DNA of 52,954 nucleotides from Lachnospiraceae bacterium (GCA_024699645.1 JAILPE010000107.1:1-52954); one strand, 5' to 3'; counted from the first letter of the stretch, positions 8,943 to 18,691 are shown. Translations and numbers: made by a program. The notes: generated by a model not told the origin, from the letters alone.

Positions 8943-8971
8943 ATTCTAACACATAAGGACTTCATCCGCAA
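8943..8971 (-). promoter_or_regulatory. Promoter P1 upstream of the leader ORF
   Basis: TTGCGG (8966-8971) and TAGAAT (8943-8948), the latter preceded by a TG, separated by 17 bp. It lies about 100 bp upstream of P2 and shortly after the polC stop. No terminator was recognised between polC and this promoter. The rest of the gap 8643-9026 is A+T-rich with no further gene. Confidence 0.55.
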
Positions 8972-9026
8972 TATCGCTTACCCAAAAATAAACATAAAAC
9001 ATTATATAATTCCCTTGGGTTTATTA

Positions 9027-12000
9027 TCACATACTAAACATATCGGTAAACGATATTTGCTCGGAATCGGGAAGTCCGTCAAGAAGACCAAGTTTCGACA
9101 TGAGTTGCACGATCGTATCACTCACCTTGCAGCTTCTCTTGAAATCATCCTTCGAGAGGAACTTCTTCTTTGCCGAAACATCTTCTATCATCTCCGCCGC
9201 TTTCTCGCCGAGGCCCTGAAGTGTGACAAGTGATGGCATAAGCGCTCCGTCAACTATGGTAAAATGACGTGCCTTTGCCTTATAAATGTCTATGGGCACA
9301 AATTTGAAGCCCCTCGCATAGTATTCCAGTACGAGATGCATATCATCAAGTTCCTTGTCATCTCTGGCAGTCCTGTTATTCTTGGGTACACTTTTGTTAA
9401 GTGCAAGGCGTCCGAGAAGTTCTTCTTTTCCGAGCGCCATCTTCTCATAATCAAAGCCTGTTGCTCTGATACTGAAATATGCGGCATAATAGGCCAACGG
9501 ATAGTACACCTTAAAATGGGCTATTCTGAATGCCATGACCATATAAGCGCATGCGTGTGCCTTCGGGAACATATATTTTATCTTTTTACAGGAATCTATA
9601 TACCACTGAGGTACATTTTTGTCATGCATATCAGCTTCCATTTCGGGGCTGAGACCCCTTCCTTTTCGAACCGATTCCATGGTTTTAAATGCAAGTCCCG
9701 GTTCAATCCCCATGGATATCAGATAGATCATTATATCATCACGTGTACATATTGCGGTTTCAATGGTACAATCACCGTTCTTGATATAATCACTGGCATT
9801 GTTGGTCCACACATCGGTTCCGTGCGAAAGACCCGATATCTTTACCATGTCCGAAAAAGTCTTTGGCTTGGCTTCCTTTAACATCTGCATAACAAAGTTA
9901 GTCCCAAGTTCCGGAAGTCCGAGACACCCAAGATCTATACCATCAATATCTTTTGGATCGGCTCCGATAGCCTCCGTTGAGGCAAACAGAGAAAGCACCT
10001 TCGGATCATCCATCGGGATCGTCTTCACATCAACTCCGGTAAGATCTTCAAGCATTCTGACCATAGTAGGATCATCGTGTCCGAGTATATCGAGCTTCAA
10101 AAGGTTGTGATCGATAGAATGATATTCAAAATGTGTTGTTACGATTGGGCTGTTAAGATCGTTTGCCGGATGTTGCAAAGGAGTAAATGAAAATATGTTT
10201 TCACCGTGAGGAAGTACGACGATACCGCCCGGGTGCTGTCCGGTCGTACGTCTGACGCCCACACATCCGTCCGCAAGTCTTTCTTTTTCGGCCGTACGCA
10301 AATGCTGACCACGTTCCTCATAATACTTTGAAACTATTCCGAATGCTGTTTTTTCGGCCAAAGTTCCAATCGTTCCCGCACGGAAGGTCTGCCCCGGTCC
10401 AAAGATAACTTCGGTATAATCATGCGCTTTACTCTGATACTCACCCGAGAAATTAAGGTCAATATCGGGTTCTTTGTCTCCGTAAAATCCGAGGAATGTT
10501 TCAAAGGGTATATTCTGACCTTCTTTAATAAGCTTTTTACCGCAAACGGGGCATATTTTATCCGGAAGGTCAAATCCCGATTTGTTCGAATATTCCTTAC
10601 ATATATCCGAATCAAATTCACTGTAATGACATTCGGAGCAATAATAATGAGGGGGCAACGGGTTGATCTCCGAAATACCCGCCATAGTCGCAACAAACGA
10701 TGATCCAACGGAACCACGCGACCCTACGAGATAGCCGTCTTCATTTGACTTCCAAACAAGTTTCTGCGCTATTATGTACATAACGGCAAATCCGTTCTTT
10801 ATGATGGAATCGAGCTCGTGTTCAAGCCTGCTTGACACTGCCTCCGGCAATACTTCACCATACATCGAATGAGCCTTGTTTTCACATATCTCACGAAGAG
10901 TCTTATCAGAATCTTCAATGACGGGAGGACACTTATCGGGACGGACCGGTTCTATTTTTTCTATCGAATCAAATATCTGATTTGGATATTCGACAACCAC
11001 TTCGTAAGCGCGTTTTTCTCCGAGATATGCACATTCACTCAGCATCTCGTCTGTTGTATGAAGGAAAAGCGGTGCCTGTTCGTCCGCATCCTTAAATCCT
11101 TTGGATGCCATAAGGATACGTCTGTATACCTCATCTTCGGGGTCGAGAAAATGTACGTCACAAGTGGCTATACAGGGCTTATTGTCCCTTATCGCAAGGT
11201 CCGATATCTTCATATTGATGCGCTTCAAGTCCTCATAAGAGTTTACCTCTGGGAACTTCGGCTCCTTAATCATATATGCGTTGTTCCCAATCTGCTGTAT
11301 CTCATAGTAATCGTAAAACGAAGCGATCCTGTCTATTTCCTCCTGCGGTTTTTCATGAACTATGGCACGGAAAAGTTCTCCGGCTTCACATGCCGAACCC
11401 ACAATGATCCCCTCCCTGTTCTCTCTGAGCAAACTCTTTGGGATCCTCGGATACCTGTTGAAATATTTAAGATGTGCATAAGACACAAGCTTATAGAGGT
11501 TTACTCTTCCTGTGTCGTTTTTGCACAAAAGAATAATATGGTGCGCCGGCATATGTCTGATATCTTCATCGCTATATGTTCCGTCTTCACCTCTTTTAAA
11601 GGTCTTTCCTTTATCATCCGTAACGGAATCGACTTCGTCATCAACTATGTAACCTTCGCATCCGTATACGATCTTAAAGTTCTTTACTCTGTCCTGTAAC
11701 TCTTCGGGAAAGCTTTTTGGACTCAAAGCATGAAATGCGATCGGGAATGCCTGCACAACACCGTGATCGGTAATAGCGATTCCTCTGTGTCCCCATTCTA
11801 TAGCACGTTTGATAAGCATATCGGGAGGGATAACGCCATCCATATCGCTCATCATCGTGTGAGCATGTAATTCGATACGTTTTACTTCCGCATTATCGCG
11901 TCTCTTTTGTCTGAAGTCTTTGATCGACCTGATACCCTGAACGGACTGGATAGTTATGTCTTTATCATAAGCGTCGTAATCAACAACTCCCTTGAGCATG

Positions 12001-13085
12001 ATAAAGCTGCCCTTCTTCATCTTCGGGAGAACCGCATCCTTATCCTCTTGAGTAAGGAATATCTTGCCCATGATGGAATCGGTAAAATCGGTCATGGCAA
12101 AAGTAACAAGGATCTTACCGGTCCTTGTTTCACGGTCCTCACTCTTCATGATCATTCCGCGAACACAAACCTGTCCCACCGATTCGGCAAGCTCTGAGAT
12201 CGGGATAGGGTCTCCTTCAAAATTACGTCCGTAAAAGATATCGGGGTCAACAGGGAGATTGTTGTCATTCTTCCATTTCGAGCGATATCCGCCTTTTCCT
12301 TTAGACGAAGTCCCTTCATTTTTCCTGAATTTTTCTTCTTTTCCGGCGTTCTCTTCTTTTTTGACGGGCTTTTCATTTGAGGATGTTTCATTCTGTGCTT
12401 TAACGCCTATTTCACTCTCTGCTTTAATGTTAATTTCGTTTGCTGCTGTTTCCTGCTCATCATCGGGCAGTATGTCATCAAACCAATCGTCTGCTCCGGT
12501 TACGGTAGAAATCGGTTCATTATTCCGTTCAATATCTTCTTTTCTTATCACGCGGACGATCTCATCTTTTCGGGACCTGTCTCTTTTTTCCGGTTCATGA
12601 TACTTAAAATCCACTTTTACATCGATTCCGAAACGTTCCTTCCAATGGTCGATTATCATCGCGGCAAGTGTACTCTGTTTTTCGCGTGCTATATAGTTTT
12701 CTTCAATATCAAGAGTGATAACTCCCGCTTCTCCGCTGATACGGGCATTTCTGTAAATAGAGGCAAGCAGACCGCTTCTGGCATTGATCTCTTCTGCCAT
12801 ATAAAGCCTATACTTCTCCCACATCGAGTCAAATCCGGTATTGTCATCAAAGTCAAATCTCACCTTGAGTTCAACAAGCTTCTCGGCCTTTGAAAACACG
12901 GAGTCAAAAAGAGCCTTCTCCATTCCCGCGATCTGAACACCCGTGATATATTTTTTGCTTTCGGCATATATTATCACTTCGTCAGCATCAGGAAGCGCGG
13001 TTATTCCGTTAACCGTCGCTTTGGAGAAGACATTTTTTAGTTCTGTATCAGTTTCAAGAGTCGGAAATGCATCAAAGAACAGCAT
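9027..13085 (-). CDS. polC: DNA polymerase III alpha subunit PolC, lacking the exonuclease domain
   Basis: About 1352 residues. Order: PolC N-terminal domain (1-180), charged linker, OB-fold (~295-395), PHP domain (RIELHAHTMMSDMDG ~405, ITDHGVVQAF ~440), palm/fingers (GSRGSVGSSF ~790, zinc ribbon CSEC...CPVC ~818-850, catalytic PDIDLNFSGEYQ ~875, LLKLDILGHDDPT), and C-terminal helix-hairpin-helix region ending QISFTDMF. Bacillus PolC carries a DnaQ-like exonuclease inserted in the PHP domain after the equivalent of CEGYIVDD; here that point (~485) leads after only ~30 charged residues straight to HHIILLCKNDTG, and no D-E-T-T-G type exonuclease motif exists. The ATG at 13085 overlaps the end of ispG and has AAGGAG upstream; a TTG at 13094 is less likely. 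Main replicative polymerase. Confidence 0.97.
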   Translation of the reverse strand: MLFFDAFPTLETDTELKNVFSKATVNGITALPDADEVIIYAESKKYITGVQIAGMEKALFDSVFSKAEKLVELKVRFDFDDNTGFDSMWEKYRLYMAEEINARSGLLASIYRNARISGEAGVITLDIEENYIAREKQSTLAAMIIDHWKERFGIDVKVDFKYHEPEKRDRSRKDEIVRVIRKEDIERNNEPISTVTGADDWFDDILPDDEQETAANEINIKAESEIGVKAQNETSSNEKPVKKEENAGKEEKFRKNEGTSSKGKGGYRSKWKNDNNLPVDPDIFYGRNFEGDPIPISELAESVGQVCVRGMIMKSEDRETRTGKILVTFAMTDFTDSIMGKIFLTQEDKDAVLPKMKKGSFIMLKGVVDYDAYDKDITIQSVQGIRSIKDFRQKRRDNAEVKRIELHAHTMMSDMDGVIPPDMLIKRAIEWGHRGIAITDHGVVQAFPIAFHALSPKSFPEELQDRVKNFKIVYGCEGYIVDDEVDSVTDDKGKTFKRGEDGTYSDEDIRHMPAHHIILLCKNDTGRVNLYKLVSYAHLKYFNRYPRIPKSLLRENREGIIVGSACEAGELFRAIVHEKPQEEIDRIASFYDYYEIQQIGNNAYMIKEPKFPEVNSYEDLKRINMKISDLAIRDNKPCIATCDVHFLDPEDEVYRRILMASKGFKDADEQAPLFLHTTDEMLSECAYLGEKRAYEVVVEYPNQIFDSIEKIEPVRPDKCPPVIEDSDKTLREICENKAHSMYGEVLPEAVSSRLEHELDSIIKNGFAVMYIIAQKLVWKSNEDGYLVGSRGSVGSSFVATMAGISEINPLPPHYYCSECHYSEFDSDICKEYSNKSGFDLPDKICPVCGKKLIKEGQNIPFETFLGFYGDKEPDIDLNFSGEYQSKAHDYTEVIFGPGQTFRAGTIGTLAEKTAFGIVSKYYEERGQHLRTAEKERLADGCVGVRRTTGQHPGGIVVLPHGENIFSFTPLQHPANDLNSPIVTTHFEYHSIDHNLLKLDILGHDDPTMVRMLEDLTGVDVKTIPMDDPKVLSLFASTEAIGADPKDIDGIDLGCLGLPELGTNFVMQMLKEAKPKTFSDMVKISGLSHGTDVWTNNASDYIKNGDCTIETAICTRDDIMIYLISMGIEPGLAFKTMESVRKGRGLSPEMEADMHDKNVPQWYIDSCKKIKYMFPKAHACAYMVMAFRIAHFKVYYPLAYYAAYFSIRATGFDYEKMALGKEELLGRLALNKSVPKNNRTARDDKELDDMHLVLEYYARGFKFVPIDIYKAKARHFTIVDGALMPSLVTLQGLGEKAAEMIEDVSAKKKFLSKDDFKRSCKVSDTIVQLMSKLGLLDGLPDSEQISFTDMFSM

Positions 13086-14130
13086 ACGAATCAAGCTCCT
13101 TTTTTAACTCGCTGAGTATCATCTCTTCGGGCACTTTTCTTATTATCTCGCCGTGCCTGAAAATAATACCTACCCCGTCGCCTCCCGCAACACCGAGATC
13201 GGCCTCGCGCGCTTCACCGGGTCCGTTAACGGGGCATCCCATAACGGCAACCTTAATATCAAGGTCATAATTTTCACAGATTTTCTCTACTTCTGTGGCA
13301 AGTCCGACAAGGTCGATCCTTGTTCTTCCGCATGTGGGGCATGCCACAACATCAATTCCGCCTTTTCTCAGTCCGAGGACCTTAAGGATCCTTTTTGCGG
13401 TTGCCACTTCAAGCACAGGATCCGCGGTAAGGCTTACCCTGATCGTATCTCCGATGCCGCTACCGAGTATCATACCAAGGCCGACAGACGATTTTATTAT
13501 CCCGCAAGTCGGAGTTCCCGTCTCAGTGATCCCGACATGAAGCGGATGATCGGTCATCCCCTTAAGGATCTCATGAGCCCTGACGCACATCATGGTATCT
13601 GATGACTTTATGCTTATAACGATATTTCCGAAATCGAGATCTTCAAGGATCTTTACGTTACGGATGGCACTTTCGGCCAAACCCTCCGCAGTCACTCCGC
13701 CGTATTTTGCGATCAGATCTTTTTCAAGTGACCCGCTGTTAACACCTACTCTGATCGGTAAGCCCCTCTTTGAAGCTTCCTGTACAACCGCTTTGATACG
13801 ATCGATCGAGCCTATGTTTCCGGGATTTATCCTGATCTTATCGGCACCGTGTTCCATCGCCATGATCGCAAGCCTGTAATCAAAATGAATGTCGGCGACG
13901 AGAGGGATGTTGATCCCTTCTTTTATCTTATCAAGCGCACATGCCGCCTCCTTATCAGGGACCGCACAGCGTATTATTTCACATCCCGCTTTTTCAAGTT
14001 CATTTATCTGATCGATCGTAGCGCGGATATCATCGGTCCTCGTGTTCGTCATGGACTGAATAGCTATAGGATTATCGGCACCTATCGAAACGTTTCCGAT
14101 CTTCACCTCATGAGTTTTCATCCTGTCCAT
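13072..14130 (-). CDS. ispG: (E)-4-hydroxy-3-methylbut-2-enyl-diphosphate synthase
   Basis: 352 residues. IspG/GcpE reduces MEcPP to HMBPP in the MEP isoprenoid pathway using a [4Fe-4S] cluster. Visible: N-terminal TIM-barrel motifs (PIAIQSMTNTRTDD, LVADIHFDYRLA, IRINPGNIG) and the C-terminal cluster ligands VACPTCGRTR and VMGCPVNGPGEA. The start at 14130 follows GGAGG; a longer frame to 14196 runs into the upstream tandem repeat and is spurious. Together with dxr five kilobases upstream it places two MEP enzymes in one cluster. It overlaps polC by 14 bp. Confidence 0.97.
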   Translation of the reverse strand: MDRMKTHEVKIGNVSIGADNPIAIQSMTNTRTDDIRATIDQINELEKAGCEIIRCAVPDKEAACALDKIKEGINIPLVADIHFDYRLAIMAMEHGADKIRINPGNIGSIDRIKAVVQEASKRGLPIRVGVNSGSLEKDLIAKYGGVTAEGLAESAIRNVKILEDLDFGNIVISIKSSDTMMCVRAHEILKGMTDHPLHVGITETGTPTCGIIKSSVGLGMILGSGIGDTIRVSLTADPVLEVATAKRILKVLGLRKGGIDVVACPTCGRTRIDLVGLATEVEKICENYDLDIKVAVMGCPVNGPGEAREADLGVAGGDGVGIIFRHGEIIRKVPEEMILSELKKELDSYAVL

Positions 14131-14176
14131 GTAATCCTCCTTCACAGTTTGCCGGGTAACATCCTTTTCTTGTGAG

Positions 14177-14305
14177 GCAAACCGACTGATCCTCAAATAT
14201 CAAAATCCTGTGCAAACCGACTGATCCTCAAATATCATATTCTTATACAGACCGATCAGTCCCCAAACATCCGAATCTTATGCAAAAAGACTGATTATAT
14301 CCTTA
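14177..14305. repeat. 35-bp tandem repeat between rseP and ispG
   Basis: Four diverged units begin at 14177, 14212, 14247 and 14282, exactly 35 bp apart (core gcaaaccgactgatcctcaa). The oldest-looking unit includes the final codons and stop of rseP, suggesting the array arose by duplication of the gene's 3' end. Confidence 0.85.
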
Positions 14306-15585
14306 AAGAACACCAAAACCACCACTATAAGTAACAATATAGCCCCGATTATATTAACGATACCTTCTTTTTCAGGCGGAATCGGCTTACGTCTGATCAC
14401 CTCGATCAGCGCAAACAATATCCTTCCTCCGTCAAGCATCGGTATCGGCAGAAGGTTCATAACTCCAAGATTGGCGCTTATCAATATGATCCAGTTTATA
14501 AGATTCATTATGACTATAAATACGCCCTGATCTTCCGTTGCTTCTATGGTGTCGTCTATTTTTTCGACGATCTTTACGGGACCGCCGAAATCATCTCCGG
14601 TCAGCTTGCCCGTAAATAGGAGCACAAGACTCTTTATCGTCCCGACAATATTGTATTTAAGCTCGTAATACGAATACTTTATAACCGAGAGTCCACTGAC
14701 TTCGGTTCTGTAACTGCTGTTAAACGAAAGTCCGGCATCATAACCCTCTACAGCGATCGGAACAACGGTGTAATCATTTTTTACTCCGCCTCTGTCTACC
14801 GTTACGACTATAGAATCTCCGTTAAGCGGATTGACGCCTATATAGCTGTTGAGCTCGCCTCCCGTTGATATCTTTTCACCGTTCATCGCAACTATAATGT
14901 CATTTTTCCTTATCCCTGCCTTATAAAAAGCTCCGTCTTCACTGACATCCGCTATCTTGGCGGGATTATCATCGATATAATATGTAAATCCGAGCTTATA
15001 AACCTTTCTGTAATCCGGAGTAATAACGGTCGAATATGTTTCTCCGTCCCTCTCATACTCCATCTTGATAGGATCGGCCTGAAGCGGACGATAGCGGAGT
15101 TCCACCGCAAGCTCTCTTCCGAGATTGACCGTCATATCGTCATATTCGGTGATAATGTCTCCCGGACGGATACCTGCCTCATAAGCCGGTCCGTTTTCTG
15201 CCACCCTTGTAACAACAGGTGAATCATATCCGACAAATCCGATAACGATCAGACTGACAAGGAAAGCCAATATAAAATTAAAAACAGGACCTGCGATATA
15301 AACGCAAAACTTTATAAGCGGTTTCTTGGCATTTATAGTTCTCTCGGGATCAACATCCGGATCTGCCGAGGTAGCCATCTGGCACGCGCCGCCGATCGGC
15401 AAAAGTCTTATCGAGAAAAGCGTTTCACCTTTTTTAAAACTGCAAAGCTTCGGTCCAAAGCCGACAAAAAACTGGGGTACTGCTATATTGTACATTTTAC
15501 ATAAAAGAAAATGGCCAAATTCATGAAAAACGATTATCAACCCCAAAAGAAGTATTCCAAATAAAATACTGATCACTATACTCAT
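14278..15585 (-). CDS. rseP: Site-2 membrane metalloprotease RseP/RasP
   Basis: 435 residues. An intramembrane zinc protease that cuts anti-sigma factors and signal peptides. Helix 1 holds the zinc motif HEFGH (~20); a PDZ region follows (EAGIRPGDII and a second KAGIRKNDIIVAMNG); the C-terminal membrane helices carry NLLPIPMLDGGR with the third zinc ligand. The ATG at 15585 has GGAG eight bases upstream; the longer frame to 15633 adds an unlikely N-terminus. Its place after dxr matches the Bacillus dxr-rasP order. Confidence 0.96.
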   Translation of the reverse strand: MSIVISILFGILLLGLIIVFHEFGHFLLCKMYNIAVPQFFVGFGPKLCSFKKGETLFSIRLLPIGGACQMATSADPDVDPERTINAKKPLIKFCVYIAGPVFNFILAFLVSLIVIGFVGYDSPVVTRVAENGPAYEAGIRPGDIITEYDDMTVNLGRELAVELRYRPLQADPIKMEYERDGETYSTVITPDYRKVYKLGFTYYIDDNPAKIADVSEDGAFYKAGIRKNDIIVAMNGEKISTGGELNSYIGVNPLNGDSIVVTVDRGGVKNDYTVVPIAVEGYDAGLSFNSSYRTEVSGLSVIKYSYYELKYNIVGTIKSLVLLFTGKLTGDDFGGPVKIVEKIDDTIEATEDQGVFIVIMNLINWIILISANLGVMNLLPIPMLDGGRILFALIEVIRRKPIPPEKEGIVNIIGAILLLIVVVLVFFKDIISLFA

Positions 15586-15669
15586 CAAAAAAACTCCATG
15601 TATCCGGTTGAATTTAGCAAAAGCTACGGACACTTATCATGTTAAACCAATTCCCGATCCCTAATATCA

Positions 15670-16845
15670 TTAGCATGCGGAAGGATTCTTCATTGAAGAT
15701 ATAAACTTTAAGGAAAGCTCCCTCGTGTTTTCCTTAAGCTCAAATATCTGTTCAAGCGACGGCTCTTTTTCCGCTTTTATCGTCCTCATGCACTCCTCTA
15801 TTATATCATAAATACCGAGGAAACCGATCTTACCTTCAAGAAATGCCGCAACGGCAAATTCATTTGCCGCATTGAAAACCGTACACATCCCGCACCCGTC
15901 TGACGCTGCCGAAAGACCGAGAGGTAAGCCCCTGAGCACTTTGTTGTCAGGTTTCTCAAAATGTATCGCACCGATGTCGGCAAGACTCATTCTCTGTTTT
16001 AAAGGAGATTCAAGCCTTTGCGGATAATAAAGAGCATGTTGGATAGGTATCCTCATATCCGGAGGTGCAATCTGAGCCACGATAGAACCGTCTCTGTATT
16101 CAACGGCGGAATGTATCATACTCTCGGGTTGAACAACAACCTCGATGTTATCCACCGGAACATCAAATAACCAATGTGCTTCCATTACTTCGAGAGCTTT
16201 ATTGACCATTGTAGCCGAGTCGATGGTGATTTTTTTGCCCATCGCCCAGTTCGGATGGCAAAGAGCATCCGATGCTGTCACTTTTTTCAGCTGTTCAACG
16301 GTCATTCCACGGAACGGTCCACCTGAAGCCGTAAGAAGGATATTTGCTATCTCCTCTTTTTTCCCACATTCCAGGCACTGCCATATCGCACAATGCTCGC
16401 TGTCTATGGGCCTGATAAAATGAGATCTGTTCCACTCATGAGAAGTGATAAGATGTCCCGCACATACCATCGTTTCCTTATTGGCCAGTGCAATGTCACA
16501 TCCCGCATCCATAGCCGCAAGAGTCGGTTCTATCCCGATCATTCCGACTATTGCGGTGACCGTGAGTGTTTCACTTCCACCGATAGCGGCTGCTTCACAA
16601 AGTCCGGTCATTCCGGAAGTAACCTTAACATCGACATCACTTAAGCGCAGCTTCAATTCCTTTGCCGCATCCTCATTATACATGCAGCATATTTCAGGTT
16701 TGAACTTTCTTACCTGTTGTTCCATAAGGTCGACGCTGTTGCTTGCTGTCAATGCCCTTACCCTGAATCCGCCGCGTTTTTCGATGATTTCAAGTGTCTG
16801 TGTTCCGATCGAACCCGTTGAACCGAGTATTGCTATATCTCTCAT
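15670..16845 (-). CDS. dxr: 1-deoxy-D-xylulose 5-phosphate reductoisomerase
   Basis: 391 residues, full length. Converts DXP to MEP with NADPH, the first committed MEP step. N-terminal Rossmann motif AILGSTGSIGTQTLE; ANKETMVCAG; catalytic region with IDSEHCAIWQCL and TASGGPFRG; C-terminal PNWAMGKKITIDSATM. The start is set by GAGG upstream of the ATG. It lies between cdsA and rseP as in Bacillus. Confidence 0.97.
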   Translation of the reverse strand: MRDIAILGSTGSIGTQTLEIIEKRGGFRVRALTASNSVDLMEQQVRKFKPEICCMYNEDAAKELKLRLSDVDVKVTSGMTGLCEAAAIGGSETLTVTAIVGMIGIEPTLAAMDAGCDIALANKETMVCAGHLITSHEWNRSHFIRPIDSEHCAIWQCLECGKKEEIANILLTASGGPFRGMTVEQLKKVTASDALCHPNWAMGKKITIDSATMVNKALEVMEAHWLFDVPVDNIEVVVQPESMIHSAVEYRDGSIVAQIAPPDMRIPIQHALYYPQRLESPLKQRMSLADIGAIHFEKPDNKVLRGLPLGLSAASDGCGMCTVFNAANEFAVAAFLEGKIGFLGIYDIIEECMRTIKAEKEPSLEQIFELKENTRELSLKFISSMKNPSAC

Positions 16846-16875
16846 TAACCGTTCCTCTGACTGTATAAATCTATC

Positions 16876-17745
16876 TTAACCGATAAGTTTCAGTAAAAAA
16901 TATATTATCGGTGCCACAAATATCACGCTGTCAAATCTGTCAAGTATCCCACCGTGTCCCGGGATAAGCTTTCCGTAATCTTTGATATCTTTATTTCTTT
17001 TTATCGCAGACGCCGCCATATCTCCTATCATCGAAACAACCGAAGCAGCCGCGCTGACTATTACAAACAGAAGCACAGGATTATCATACACTTCGGAAAG
17101 CTCGGCTTTGAAGATCATCGAGTAAATGAATCCTATAAGCGTTGCGCCTACCACTCCGCCGATGCACCCTTCCAATGTCTTCTTGGGTGAAAGCACGGGC
17201 GCTATCTTATGTTTTCCGATCAGTATACCGGTAAGATATGCCATCGTATCGGCTCCCCACGATGCGATAAATACAAGCCAAACGCTGTATGCACCTCCGT
17301 CTGAGATCCTGAGCTTATATATATATGATATCGTAAGTGCCACATAAAACAATCCGAAGAATACCATTGTTATCTGCTCGGAGTTGTACTTGGGGAAAGT
17401 AAGCACATAAGCAGCAAGCAGAACCACCAAGAAAACGCCTATGAGCACAGCCGGATATCCCCCGACTTCACTGCATTTTTTTATAATCTCAAAATCCTGA
17501 GTGCACTCCATAACGCCAAAATACAGCGCGATCGCAGCAAGGTACCCGACGATCCCCACCGACCTTTTATGTACATCAAATATCCTGTAAAGTTCCATAA
17601 GTCCGATAAGGGTGATTGCAAGTAAAACTCCGAAAAGGTAATATCCGCCAAGCACCATTGAAAGAACCGTGATCGTCATAAGAATGATCGAACTTCTGAA
17701 TCTTATCAAAAAAGAACGCTTTATTCCGCTGTCTTTCTCCTTCAT
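16876..17745 (-). CDS. cdsA: Phosphatidate cytidylyltransferase
   Basis: 289 residues with about eight membrane helices. Makes CDP-diacylglycerol from phosphatidate and CTP for phospholipid synthesis. The C-terminal signature is present: ACSPKKTLEGCIGG-like (VLSPKKTLEGCIGGVVGA) and GDMAASAIKRNKDIKDYGKL followed by PGHGGILDRFDS. The ATG at 17745 has a strong GGAGG five bases upstream; a longer frame beginning at 17850 inside uppS is possible but lacks a ribosome site. Confidence 0.96.
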   Translation of the reverse strand: MKEKDSGIKRSFLIRFRSSIILMTITVLSMVLGGYYLFGVLLAITLIGLMELYRIFDVHKRSVGIVGYLAAIALYFGVMECTQDFEIIKKCSEVGGYPAVLIGVFLVVLLAAYVLTFPKYNSEQITMVFFGLFYVALTISYIYKLRISDGGAYSVWLVFIASWGADTMAYLTGILIGKHKIAPVLSPKKTLEGCIGGVVGATLIGFIYSMIFKAELSEVYDNPVLLFVIVSAAASVVSMIGDMAASAIKRNKDIKDYGKLIPGHGGILDRFDSVIFVAPIIYFLLKLIG

Positions 17746-17821
17746 AAACTCCTCCGTAACATTTATTTCGAAAAGATCATATTCCCCGTTTGTTTCTTCG
17801 CATTTGTTTCTTCGCGCGTCA

Positions 17822-18550
17822 TTATCCGCCGTATCTTCTGTCCCTGCCATTATACCACTCTATAGCTTTTATAAGTTCTTTTTTATCGAAATCCGGCCAC
17901 AGTACGTCGGTGAAATAGAGCTCCGAATATGCCGATTGCCATGGAAGGAAATTGGACAGCCTTATCTCTCCGCTTGTACGTATCACAAGATCGGGATCCG
18001 GCATATCCGACGTATCGAGGTACCCCGAAATAACGTCTTCGCTAATGTCTGCCGCCGTGATCTTTCCGGTATCACGATCCTCAAGTATTTTTCTTACCGC
18101 TCTGACTATCTCGTCCCTTCCGCCGTAGTTAAGAGCCACTGTAAAGCAGAGCCCCGTATTGGCCGAAGATTCATGTGTCAGTTCTTTGATGCTCTCGCGA
18201 AGGTCCTCGTCAAGTCTTGTGATATCACCTATGACCCTGACTCTCATATTGTTTTTTCTGCTTCGTTCAAGACAATTCTTCATATATTTCCTAAGCAGAT
18301 CCATGAGCGTCGCCACTTCACTTTCGGGTCTTTTCCAGTTTTCCGTCGAAAACGCATATACAGTCAGATATTTGATTCCGAGCGACCATGCATCGTCGCA
18401 GATCTGTTCAACAGTCCTGCTCCCCGCCGAATGGCCTGCGCTTCGGGGCAGGAACCTCTTTTTTGCCCATCTGCCGTTTCCGTCCATGATGATTGCCACA
18501 TGTTCGGGTATCTTTTTATCCTCTGACAATTCTGTCTTCTTTTTAGCCAA
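17822..18550 (-). CDS. uppS: Undecaprenyl diphosphate synthase (cis-prenyltransferase)
   Basis: 242 residues from a TTG at 18550, which has AAGGAG six bases upstream. Elongates FPP to C55-PP, the lipid carrier of wall synthesis. Motifs: HVAIIMDGNGRWAKKR (catalytic Asp), GHSAGSRTVEQI, YAFSTENWKRP, ALNYGGRDEI and the C-terminal DLVIRTSGEIRLSNFLPWQSAYSE region. A frame reaching 18730 exists only because it reads through the upstream 33-bp repeats; those residues (SKVSGAASERR and similar) are not family sequence. Confidence 0.96.
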   Translation of the reverse strand: MAKKKTELSEDKKIPEHVAIIMDGNGRWAKKRFLPRSAGHSAGSRTVEQICDDAWSLGIKYLTVYAFSTENWKRPESEVATLMDLLRKYMKNCLERSRKNNMRVRVIGDITRLDEDLRESIKELTHESSANTGLCFTVALNYGGRDEIVRAVRKILEDRDTGKITAADISEDVISGYLDTSDMPDPDLVIRTSGEIRLSNFLPWQSAYSELYFTDVLWPDFDKKELIKAIEWYNGRDRRYGG

Positions 18551-18592
18551 TTGATTCTCCTTCCGTGTCGCATGCGAAAGCTCCCGCATCCC

Positions 18593-18691
18593 GGCACCCG
18601 ATACTTTGCTGCGTCGCTCCGATGCGGCACCCGATACTTTGCCGCGTCGCTCCGATGAGGCAACCGACACTTTGCTGCGTCGGAGCGCTGT
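18593..18691. repeat. 33-bp tandem repeat between frr and uppS
   Basis: Nearly three units start at 18593, 18626 and 18659 (33 bp apart, core ggcacccgatactttgc). The array lies between the terminator after frr and the uppS ribosome site. Confidence 0.9.

Noticed and set aside
9015-13270. Long plus-strand ORFs (up to 276 residues) opposite polC
   Set aside because: They are antisense to a clearly conserved gene, Cys/Phe/Tyr-rich in the manner of shadow frames, without ribosome sites.
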